Shown one piece after another: positions 23,170 to 33,449 of a stretch of 47,542 nt of DNA. The stretch spans positions 68,843 to 116,384 of the forward strand of contig NW_014578012.1 in assembly GCF_000485595.1 (NCBI RefSeq), given 5' to 3'. This DNA comes from Priapulus caudatus. Its lineage: Eukaryota > Priapulida > Priapulimorpha > Priapulimorphida > Priapulidae. The translations under genes were made by a program, and so were the position numbers. The notes beneath the pieces were generated by a model. The model did no database searches. It saw nothing but the letters and a program-made list of their open reading frames with translations, and was not told the origin of the DNA. Every line of letters begins with the position of its first letter. Position 1 is the first letter of the stretch.

Positions 23170-23450
23170 ATGGTTACTAGTAGAACAAATTAAATAATCC
23201 CTCATGGGTTACGACACAAATTCTGCTAAAGTAACTGAACAATGCTTTTCCATCTTGTGCCATGTCCCGTCATATTCTATTAGGCACTTCACTATACAAT
23301 GCAAGAAAACTGATAGCTATTAGGCTTGGCGAAGGTCATTAGTGACATTTTTTCATGTTTTAGAAAGCTTACACCATTATCCAAGCCAACAGTTACAAAA
23401 ATACGACTGACAAATTATCTATCAATAACAAAACCTAGTAATGATCACGG

Positions 23451-26400
23451 TCACCTAGCTTTTGTCTGCCGTAGCTGATGCAGATCGTCCTGCGTAACGG
23501 GTCGGCATGAGGTTACAATCGGACGCTGTTGATTGGCTTCTACATTAACGCTGAAGACTCCATAGAGATTGTACAGGTGGCTCCGAAGACTACTGCCAGC
23601 CTAGAGCAGGTGGAAATTGCTCATCTAAGACATCTCTAAAAACTATATACAGTAAAAAAGAGACATAGACATACCGTATACAGTGAAATTGGAAACTGTG
23701 CAAACATTTGTCTTTAAGTGCTGGATCATGCAAAATCACAAAATTGAGGTAATACGCAAAAATATGAAAACGAAACTAAATGTAACCTACCTGTTGCATG
23801 TCAGTGGCATTTACCATCTTACTCTCGGCTGCAGTGAATCCCAATAGTGCTGACACGTAGTGGTCACACAGTTCTACCTCCAAGTAAGCCGTGCCGTCAC
23901 TAACTGTCGCCTGCATAGCCCAGGACTGGCCACCAGAATTAATCTCAGATGTAATGGCTGCAATGAACCCCTGTTAAAAGTAAAACACTGTTTGTACATA
24001 CGTGTTTGGACATAGCTGAAAAGCAGCCTGTGGAAATCAACATGAGTGATGTATAAAAATACATACTGCATAATCAACTTTTCTCTGACAAATACTAGTG
24101 TAGATTGTGATTACACACAGAGAATAATCCTTGGGTTTTACCCAGTTTCTAAAATGACACAAAATATCAGACTTAGCCATGTGGCTGCTTTACTGTCACA
24201 CCTTTATGCACTTTACCTTAAATTTTACACGTTTTCCTGTGATGTGGGGGAGCAATATTTTCACTTTGTCCAGGCTGCTAAATGGTAGACAATCTAGTGC
24301 ACCTGTCATGCAGCATATTGACAATTCATCAGTAATTACACAACTTACAATGTAATGATTGATTTAATTATGGTAAAATATTACTCTAGAATATTTGAAT
24401 TTATTAAATTATAACCCCCACCCTAAATTTAATCTTAGTCACATTTTTTAATAAGGGTAGTAAATCCTTGATATGTAACTTAATACCTGCGAATAGGGAG
24501 CAAAACATTTTATCCTTCTTAATCCCACTCCAATTAGTTCACTGGATGATAAAAATTTTAATTATAGATGTAAACTATGGATATTTACATAACATGTAAT
24601 ATGGAATATAATACTATATTATAGAAACTACAAGTTTTTACACCAGTAGGATTTCAATACCAATGGCCTTGCTTCTGTCTGCACCACACAGTTCAGGGTA
24701 AGGCACAGGATCCATGGTCTTGCACACCTCTAAATGTGTCGGTATCTCTTCAACATCATGCTCGGTCAAACATCGGCAGGACACTAGCACTGGCCGCTGA
24801 TGACTACTCTGCATCTGGATGTCCAGCACGCCATATAGGTTTGCTAATTTTACCTGGCAATCGGCAAGTGCCTACAATTACAAACATTACTAAATTCAGT
24901 CAGGATCATGCATAGGATGTTGCCCATACACCTAAGCAATGCTTTAGACGCACACCACCACGAAAATAGTTGATGACAATTAAACTAAACCACATTTGTG
25001 TCAAAGAAGCACTCACACTTCTGTCATGAAAGACAAACAGAATTTGACAGAAAATTGAGTATCAACCACATCTGTTAAAAAATACATTCAATTGCTCTAA
25101 ATACAATCTATGTTATTGAGTTGGCAGGAGAATGATACATTACACTGAGTATTCTATCCTTAATCGCCGGATCATGCTTGACTCGAGCCTTCATTTCGTT
25201 GCACTGGGAAGCACTGAATCCAATCAGCGATGTCAGCAGTTCATCTCCAAGGTCAACATTGAGAGAAGAGGTCCCATCACTGAGCCTGGCCGTGAGCTTC
25301 CACAACTTTCCCTTGTCATTCTCCAATTTTGACGTAAGGGTTGACACGAATCCCTGAAAATACAGTTCACTAACTAACACTAACAGCACTGACCTATGAC
25401 ATAATATTCCAAACTTTGTTAATTCACTAAATTTGTTACAGTAGATGTTATTTACTGCTGCTCATACACAACAACTTTTATTATTCCCCACAAAGATTAC
25501 CACACCATCTACGTGCATGATTCACCTACATTATAAATGAACATTTCTAAAACCCCATGAATACATTCTTTTCTGAATAATTTACCCGGATTACGGCCGA
25601 ACTCCATGTAGAATTGGCAAGCATGTTCTGTAGGCTGTCCACATGAGAAAACGATTGTTCAGGGTGCTCAACCTTAGCAAAACCTTGACGAAACGACAGA
25701 GTGTCTGGAGACACATTGCGTGTGTTTGGCAATCCAGGACAAAGCGTGGGCGGTACCTTTTTCTGCCCACTGCTGCAGTTTATACCAGACACTGCACCGA
25801 CTGCAGTAGATTTACACCGAGTCTCCTGAAGTGTATCTCCGTGATGGCCAATTCTTCCTATCTTCCTTGCCGGTGCAAAATCTTCAAAATCATCATCAAC
25901 ACGACAAAGCTCTTCATCTGTTATGTCGATGGCACTATCAGGCATTGAGCCATGTGTCGTTGCTTGATTTGTGTGAGGAGAACTGTCTCCCGCTGCACTT
26001 ATGTGACCTCCTAGTGCCGTACAAAACGCACTATTGATCGGTGAATGTCTCAACTGGGCAGAATCCGACTTTGTTGCCTGTGCGCCTTGGGCAACAGTTG
26101 ACACTCCATGCTTACATGAGTTTGGATTGGATTGCTGGCAATCCACACCTCCATTTTCGAGATTCTGTGGCCAACTAACACGACTGCCATCTCCACGCCC
26201 GCCTACACTCCCTGGTTGTGCAGATGGATGCCTTCCATCAGATGGATTCTCATGGGTGGCACAATGATCAGCAGGACTTGTAGTGTAACGTGCCTTGTCA
26301 GCTCCCTGCACATGTGCAGCACTATGATGACCATCATGGTCACGTGTTGAACTGAGACCACTAAGGTGTGTACCGCTGGAGTTGGAATGTGCTGCTTGAC

Positions 26401-28300
26401 CCTGAAAGTCTAGATGCTCCATCAGTAGCTCGTCATCTATATCATCATCCTCCATCTAAAATGTATATTTCAGCTTTAGTGAACCAACTCACCTCACCTC
26501 ACCTTCTCACTCTTCTCACCTGGATAACCAGCTTCCCTCTGTCACTTCTGCTAAATACCAACATTTTTACAAAAGTAATATTACCAAATAATTCGAATAT
26601 TAGCAACTCAACATTATCAGTGCAATTTATTAATATCAAATAGTAAATATAACTTACCAGAGTATCATATTTCTGTGGTTGCAAGAAGTTTGGTTCATTG
26701 GTATCCATCATTTCCAGTAAGTGATCATCATCGATGGGGCCACGCAGCTGAGGTGGCTACAACATTGAATAAACATGGCATCCCTTGTCAAATAACTTAA
26801 AATTATTATTAATTGTTAAATAGTCCTTGTTGGATATATGACACTCACTAACATGACATTTCTTCCTAGTGAATTTTTTTACATGGACTCAGCCAATTGC
26901 ATAAATACTTCAAGTGCAACGTGCATGTACCAGGCTTTCACTGCAGATAGATCCTGTCGTAGATCTGGCCACTGCAGTCTGTGCTCCCATACTTTCTTCT
27001 GCTGTCCCCAAAACAGCTATATCATCCTGTGATTGAACAATGGCTTCCACAGGAAATTCTTCCCCTCTACAACATGATACAAGAAACACTTGATCTAGTT
27101 TTGTCTACACGCAACTAACATTATTGCTCAAATGTACAACAAAAAATACTACGGATTCTGTCGCTAATTGATCAGCTGCATCATAGCCCAGGGCCATTGT
27201 ATCAAGCTTACTTGTTAAAATTATACTTACACAGCCTGAGAAAGTAGTGCAATGCGTGAATGTGTCTGGAGTAGAGCATCCACTTCCCCACCAAGCACTC
27301 TAATGTTCTCTGGTTTAAGTAACAATGTGCCTAGCTTCACCAGTAATGGTCCCTGGACCATAACCTGCAAAATTTATGTCTACGTACCATGAAAAATATT
27401 GTGGCGTAAACATTATATAGTAATTAATAATAACAATTTTAATTAATAAGAATGTCTTTATAGGATAACTCTAATGTGGGTTCTATTTAACATATAATTA
27501 ACACACCTTTGTTCCAGGTGGTAAATCTGGAGTTAGAGCAGAGATGGGTTTGTACTCCATTGCTTTTAGAAGCTGCACTCCATCTGTTATGTCCATCATT
27601 AGCATTCTGCCTGATTGTGGCTCCCACTGAAATCAAGGGGGAATCAACCTATCACTCGTAATATCAGATAACCAAACGGAATTACTGGTACATTATCACC
27701 TAGAAATTCTCAAAGGAAAAGTATTGATTTTATTGGTAAGTGTAAAAATGGTCAGTGCACTATACTTTTATATTCTCAGTCTATTAAAGTTTACACATAC
27801 AGTCAAATGTGTACTATGCTCTTTTGCAAATTTAGTGCGTGGTCTTTAACTAGTAGAGTAAGTAAAAGTACAAATTACACTTTATAAGTTCAAAGCATTG
27901 ACCTTTTACATCATGTGTAAGATGGGGAAGCTAGTAAACATATTACTCACATTTGTCTGTGTTGGTTTGGATTCATCTATAAGAGCATTTTCATTTGCCT
28001 TGCCGCACAGCTGCTGCAATTGACTATAGGCTGGTTTGCTAACATCCATAAAAGATTCAACCTGACAAATATGCAGACATGTGAAAATATTGCTTGTTGC
28101 ATGAAATTTCATTAAAACATGGCAAATGGTATGAATTGGGTTTATGAGAATCAGGTTTACTGGCTGTAGACCTTAGAGGTATAGTTGCATTCAATTCACT
28201 GCATATCAAAATTTTTATGTTGTACACACAAAACATATGACAGTCAGTAAAATTGTCCAATGCTGATAACCCCCCCCCCCCCTCACACCACCACCACCAT

Positions 28301-28360
<60 letters not shown>

Positions 28361-31300
28361 CTGCAGAGCATGAGATCCTGTAAGGGTATTTGTGTGCATT
28401 TGACACAAGCCACTTGGTAGAGACCCACACTTTAGATCTTTTAAGTCAGTTACTAACCACTGCTCCAGTACGAGTTGCCTGATGTTGTTCTCAGGAATGG
28501 CCTGGCCCTGTGTTTAATATACAGAGAGGAAGTTTTCCACAAGACAGTCAGACAGTTCTTCTGTTAGACAGACAGTCAGACAGTAAGATCAAATTTTTTT
28601 TTAATAAATCGTGTTATACTTTGTGAATTAGTAGCATTAAACAGCCACGGAAATACATGACAAAAATTAATTATGTGACATTTCACTGAACAGTTCCTCA
28701 GAGATTGGACATTTAGTTTCCGTAACGGTCATGACAGAAAACGGACAAGGGTTATCACTGTACTGCACACATCATGAAAACTCTGTGAGCTCTATGGCTA
28801 CATCTTTCCAGTTTTTGTCTAATTCACATCCATAACCTTCTCATAACATAATCATAACCTTCTTGAACACAACTGTAAATGTTTTTAGGCGACTATCGTT
28901 CTGAAAATGGTACGTAAATAACGGACATATATCACACTTTCTGTGTAACAGACATAACAGTTTGTCCACTTTGTTCCAAGCTATCACACTTTCTTCTGAA
29001 GGAATTATGCCTTCATGTATAGTAAGAAAACAGGAGTCTGATTCATATCACATGCAATTCAAGTGAATTTATTACATTATGAAGTACTTACTAACCTTAG
29101 ATATGGTACTATACTACAACATGATTGGCAAATATATATTCATAAAACAGCATGTCAAAGAAATATACCTAAAAAATTGTTTTCAGTGAGCCTCAGCATC
29201 GGTGTTGTGATGAAAGTCAGTATGACTTAAAATATGAAGATTTAGACTTCACAAAAACACTTTTTTCACTGTTTTTACTTGAGTGAGTGAACGTTTTTCA
29301 TGGAATTGCCCATATATTAAATCACCATATACACAGATATATGTTAATGGTATAATTTATACTATAAGTATAACTATATCAAAGATTTATAGTTCAAAGA
29401 TTTATGGCCGCTAGTCTAGAAGACATGACCCATTGTGTATTGTATTGTAGACATGAAGTATTGTGGGACATGTCTTCTAGTTCTAGGCACAGGCACTTGG
29501 AGCGTTTCAATAAAATATAATGCTAAACAAGAGCCGCAGAGCGTCTGCATGGGCTCATCTGAGGTCTGTTGCTACGGTTATAAATAGTGATGTCACGATC
29601 ATCGATTATACTCGATCATCGGTTGAACAGTGGCTCGAACCAAGCGCTTAGTGATGTCACGATCATCGATTATACTCGATCATCGGTTGAACAGTGGCTC
29701 AAACCAAGCGCTTGGTTATCAAAATCCATAATCGATTTCATCGAAAAAAAAAAAAAGATGACTTGATAAGAAAACTTGGAAAAGTGATGAGAATCAGAGA
29801 TATCATCGCTACTATACAAGTTATCCTTTATTAACATACATGTATTATACACATAGTAGTAAACAGTGCAAAACAAACAGTAAACAGGGCTAAACAAGCA
29901 CATACATGCACACACGTACATGCACGCGACGTTACGCACACGCAGGCATTCAACACCCGAGTAACGCGATTGTAACCCGATCATCGGTTAATTGGTCCAA
30001 CCGATGATAGTTTCGAATTAGCAAACGATTGGACAACCTGAGTTATAAACGGAAGCATTGAAATCGTGCGTAGTGACATCTATTGTTAGTGCTGAGATAT
30101 GCAGATACGCAGTTGGCGTAGGACATCATTTCAGCAACGTTCTGCATTCTGCGCAATCCTTTCCCTAATCCGATTGGTTGATAGCAAAATCGCGTGTTGA
30201 ACTCTGTTTTAATGGTGACCTAACCTAACTATTAAAAAAAATAAAATAATTACTATGTTGTAACAATTATTTGTTGTTATGTAATTGTTGTAAATAAATA
30301 ATGTAAATATTTACGTAATTGGGAAAATAGTTAAATGGATAAGATAGAAAACTAGCAGAACCAGGTAAATAATAAAAATGGCAGATGGGATTCGATCAAC
30401 AACTTTGGCGCGTGATTCTGTGCTGTAGGGCGTTCGCTATCCAGGCTTATTGGTTTCTAGATTATGGATGTGGCCATGGGAATATGACAACAATGTGACG
30501 TCTTGAGGCAGTTAGGAATCATGTTTACTTCTTTGGGGTCAAAAGGTTATAGACATTCACTTTCGTACGTCAGTGAAGCACAGTTATGGTCGCTTTCATA
30601 AAGTGATAAAAGGTAGGTCAGGCGCTGAAAGCAAAAAAAGTTTTTCAAGCTCTGTCCATTAGCATGTCCTCAGAAAATGTGCTGGATATCTTGACTTTTC
30701 CCCACTGGCCCTTTGGACTGTGACTAAATTTCGCACTGGTGATGAGTTTCTGCCCATAACACTATAACCGGAATATTAAGAGCATAGGCTGAGCGTTAAA
30801 TTGTACCCAATTGCTGTATTTCGGCTCCTAAAGCTTAAGTTAAGGGGGAAATATTCCCCCTCGTTTACATATTTGACTTTGAACTTTGCCAAATTTGTAA
30901 CTCTGAGTCTTTTCACGAGCCCCCGCGACGTCGCGCAAATATCGTTACGGCCGGTACGTCGAGCGTTAAGATTGTGCCACTGTTGACTGAGGATGGCAGG
31001 GACGCACGCACTGACGCTGCACGGACGATCATGCGATTCTACAGTTCAGTGGGTCTTCGACTAACGTCAGATGAGCTATAAAACGAAATTATTTATACCA
31101 AGTTTCTATAGGCTCTTTTCACTATTATTGCGAACATGTTCCTGCAATGCCGTCAACCTGCTCATCTGCAACAAACGCTGCTGCCGCCATTGGATGCGGT
31201 GGGGCCACTGAACTAAATATTACTATAAATATATAACATAAATATGAGAGCACTATATATTTGGCCATGGCAACGCGACGTTTCGGACGAGGAGCCGCTA

Positions 31301-31848
31301 GGGCTAGCGTCCGGACATCCTCTCACACAGTGATCTTGGCAACCGTACACGGCATGATTGGGGCAACGGGCAGCGCTCTGTGATTGCCGAGTGTGTGTGT
31401 GTGCAAGGCACTTGGAACGTCCTCAAGTAAAAAAATAAAAAAGGAAATAAACACGAAATGATATTTCTCCAAGTCTTAATGTTTCTCTACTTTAATTATC
31501 GCTATAATACAGTGTAAATGGGTCAGATGCTCATCTGCAAACACCAGTACGCCGGACGCTAAGGATGGGCTGCACGACTGAGACATAATATATTACGTTT
31601 ATGTGTCAGTGGCAGGCTAGCTCATGGGGCGCTCAGCGTGTGACAGTGGTGCTTGCATGAGGCATTTAGGACGGGCAAAATTTACAGGAATTGTCGGCAA
31701 TAATAAGGTGAAACAGAGTAGAGAAATTGGTAGTAAAATAGATTTCGTATTTTATTGTAGGCATTATATGTTTATTGAAACGCTGCCAGTGCCTGTGTGT
31801 GTGTGCGTGAGAGAAGGGAATCGTGTATGTGTGTGTGTGTGTGTATGC

Positions 31849-31890
<42 letters not shown>

Positions 31891-31911
31891 GAGGAGGGCG
31901 AGAGAGAGGGA

Positions 31912-31945
<34 letters not shown>

Positions 31946-31978
31946 AGCAGAGGCTGTGTGGTGCGCGTGCGGCGTGAG

Positions 31979-32011
<33 letters not shown>

Positions 32012-32180
32012 GAGAGAGAGAGAGATGAGAGAGAAAGTGAGAGAGAGGAGAGAGGAGAGAGAGAGAGGAGGAGGGGAGGGAGGGAGGGAGGGAGGGAGGG
32101 GGGAGGTGAGGGAGAGATGGATGGGAGGGAGGGAGGAGGAGGGGAGGGTAGAGAGATGAGAGGCGGAGAGAGTTTAGAGT

Positions 32181-32221
<41 letters not shown>

Positions 32222-33188
32222 GGAGAGAGAGAGAGAGAGAGAGAGAGCTAGACATGATGCGGCCATGATGACAAGGCGCACCGAGGATTGAGTCTTGTGT
32301 CTTCCAATCACAGCCTATGCCGCACCAGTCTTTGGGGACCCATTGGACCACCAAATCGCCGATCTCAGGAACTAGGGCATTCTGCTATGTTAGAACGGTT
32401 TCCTACGATAGAGTTTGCCACAAATACGAAAATAACGCACTGTTTAGCACATTGCACTACGTCCTTCTGCTGCATTTTCGCATCTTCGTAATCAGAATAA
32501 GCCCCGCCTTCTTCGTTGATGGACATGAATGGGGCATCACCGACGTGACCAGTTACTGTACCTACTGTCTCTCGCCAGCCTGTTTACTTTTCGTAAATAA
32601 TGAAATGCCCGGCCGATGCATTTCGCATCGAAGTGGAAAATTTTCAGCACCTGGAGGAGAGGTGACCGGTTCCGGACGCGTAGCCACTGCGATATATTTA
32701 TGTGTCAGTGTGCAGCGGCAGCCAGCGTTTGTTGCAGATGAGCATTTGAACGGCATTTGAAGGAAATTGTCGGCAATAATAGGTGAAAGAGAATAGGCCT
32801 AATGCCGCCTATAGAAACATTAACTTAAGACAGTTGAAAACTTTTGTCTTTGGTAGTAAATAGATTTCCTATTTATTTAGCATTATATTTTATTGAAACG
32901 CTCCAAGTGCATGTGCCATGATGTGGTTCTAACTTCTAAGTTCTACTCAGTACTCTAGCCACAAGTTCCCTTCTCGCTTAACACTACGTTGGGTCACACG
33001 TACCCTAACACAGCGTTGTAACAGTCGGAGAGCCTGGTCGGTTTACTCAGAGCCTAGGCCAGGGCCGATTTATGTACCTGGATCCGATGTTCGTCATGTA
33101 AGAAATCCACACAGGCGTCCAGCCATTCCGGAGGAACGCTGATGTGTTGAGCATTCAGCCATTGCCGTGTTCGATTGTTTACGTCCAT
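23451..33188 (-). CDS. RMI1: RecQ-mediated genome instability protein 1 with duplicated C-terminal OB module
   Basis: Twelve coding exons in order: 33188-33078, 28507-28361, 28061-27951, 27626-27507, 27364-27231, 27066-26931, 26756-26658, 26455-25586, 25353-25144, 24871-24644, 23970-23791 and 23600-23451. All phases match, giving 831 aa (human RMI1: 625). RMI1 is the OB-fold scaffold of the BLM-TOP3A-RMI dissolvasome. The N-terminal helical and OB1 region (aa 1-208) has VPPEWLDACVDFL, LVLEQWLVTDLKDL, SKPAYSQLQQL, LMMDITDGVQLLKAMEY, DLPPGTK and LLLKPENIRVLGGEVDALL. A disordered acidic linker follows (aa 209-576). Then come the RMI1 C-terminal OB module (aa 577-722; KLTARLSDGTSSLNVDLGDE, LLTSLIGFS) and a second homologous module (aa 723-831; ATVSDGTAYLEVELCDHYVS, ALLGFT). 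Exon 2 uses a GC donor. Intron 1 (4.6 kb) is repeat-laden. Confidence 0.92.
28270..28282. repeat. Poly(C) run
   Basis: Thirteen C residues on the plus strand (poly-G in the RMI1 transcript) in RMI1 intron 2, near the (CA)n tract. A cac/cca-rich stretch lies between the two. Confidence 0.9.
28302..28356. repeat. (CA)n microsatellite touching an RMI1 splice donor
   Basis: About 27 CA units; the RMI1 transcript reads (GU)n. The tract overlaps the donor hexamer of RMI1 exon 2, whose intron begins GCAAGT at 28360 and continues straight into GTGTGT. Confidence 0.95.
29404..29485. repeat. Short fold-back unit
   Basis: ctagtctagaagacatg on the left pairs with catgtcttctagttctagg on the right around a spacer of about 40 bp. 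It directly precedes the MITE terminus at 29486. It lies in RMI1 intron 1. Confidence 0.5.
29486..29527. mobile_element. Terminal fragment of the fold-back MITE family
   Basis: The sequence cacaggcacttggagcgttt and the next 20 bp match the left end of the 1216-2241 element almost exactly, then homology stops abruptly at aatgctaaac. It is a solo terminus in RMI1 intron 1. Confidence 0.75.
29587..29713. repeat. Two-copy 64-bp tandem duplication
   Basis: Units 29587-29650 and 29651-29713 differ at one or two positions. Each contains gatcatcgattatactcgat and the motif gatcatcggttgaac. Related catcggtt / aaccgatgat motifs recur at about 29975-30010, suggesting these belong to one larger degenerate element. 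Confidence 0.8.
31085..31170. mobile_element. Internal fragment of the fold-back MITE family
   Basis: ttcactattattgcgaacatgttcctgc...gctcatctgcaacaaacgc corresponds to about 1308-1380 of the 1216-2241 element, but diverged. It lies in RMI1 intron 1. Confidence 0.55.
31404..31797. mobile_element. Compact copy of the fold-back MITE
   Basis: Termini CAAGGCACTTGGAACG and, at the right, the complement of CACAGGCACTGGCAGCG match the 1216-2241 family. The internal blocks aagtcttaatgtttct and ggaattgtcggcaataata are shared. Flanking tgtgtgtg on both sides (31396-31403 and 31798-31805) fits an 8-bp duplication, but the right side lies in a GT-rich tract, so chance is possible. Confidence 0.7.
31848..32250. 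repeat. Long impure (GA)n microsatellite
   Basis: About 400 bp almost free of pyrimidines on the plus strand, with GA runs and ggga-type interruptions. It lies in RMI1 intron 1. Arg/Glu ORFs (plus) and Ser/Leu ORFs (minus) across it are composition artefacts. Confidence 0.95.
32690..32911. mobile_element. Right-end fragment of the fold-back MITE
   Basis: From gatatatttatgtgtcagtg to gaaacgctccaagtgcatgt it follows the right arm of the 1216-2241 element with a few insertions. The preceding 30 bp (ggtgaccggttccggacgcg and onward) match 232-262 near the left window edge. Confidence 0.75.
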
Positions 33189-33449
33189 CAATTATTTATA
33201 AATATTAATATAAATTACTTTTATAATGGGCACAACAGTATCGCATGTTTACTCACAACAAAACTTGGGAACGAATATTCGCGCGAAACAAAAGAGCACG
33301 CAATAAAGTAGGTGGCAGCACTACATTCGTGGCATTTTTTGAAGTTGGAATGTTTTGCTGTGATACCAATACATAACGTGATATATGACAATTTCTGCAT
33401 ATCTAAGAATGTAGACTTGTTATTTGAATGCAACTAAACGGTGCTGATT
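33189..33449. promoter_or_regulatory. Shared divergent promoter of RMI1 and the PDE10 gene
   Basis: Only 261 bp separate the two start codons, so both 5' UTRs and the core promoters must lie here unless further non-coding exons exist. A 10-bp palindrome ttcgcgcgaa (33278-33287, followed by a) resembles an E2F/DP site; that would suit S-phase expression of RMI1. No TATA box is obvious beyond AT-rich sequence near 33195-33225. Confidence 0.6.

Noticed and set aside
25643-26350. Plus-strand ORFs antisense to the large RMI1 exon
   Set aside because: They are shadows of the 870-bp RMI1 exon on the minus strand.
28057-28430. Minus-strand ORFs with long Cys/Val repeats
   Set aside because: They are read-through of the (GU)n tract. 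The real exon ends at 28361 and the next begins at 28061.
31764-32354. Overlapping Arg/Glu ORFs (plus) and Ser/Leu ORFs (minus)
   Set aside because: All are translations of the (GA)n microsatellite inside RMI1 intron 1.
33441-33449. Extending PDE10 exon 1 upstream of 33450
   Set aside because: The frame is open for three more codons but begins with GTG. The first ATG is at 33450.
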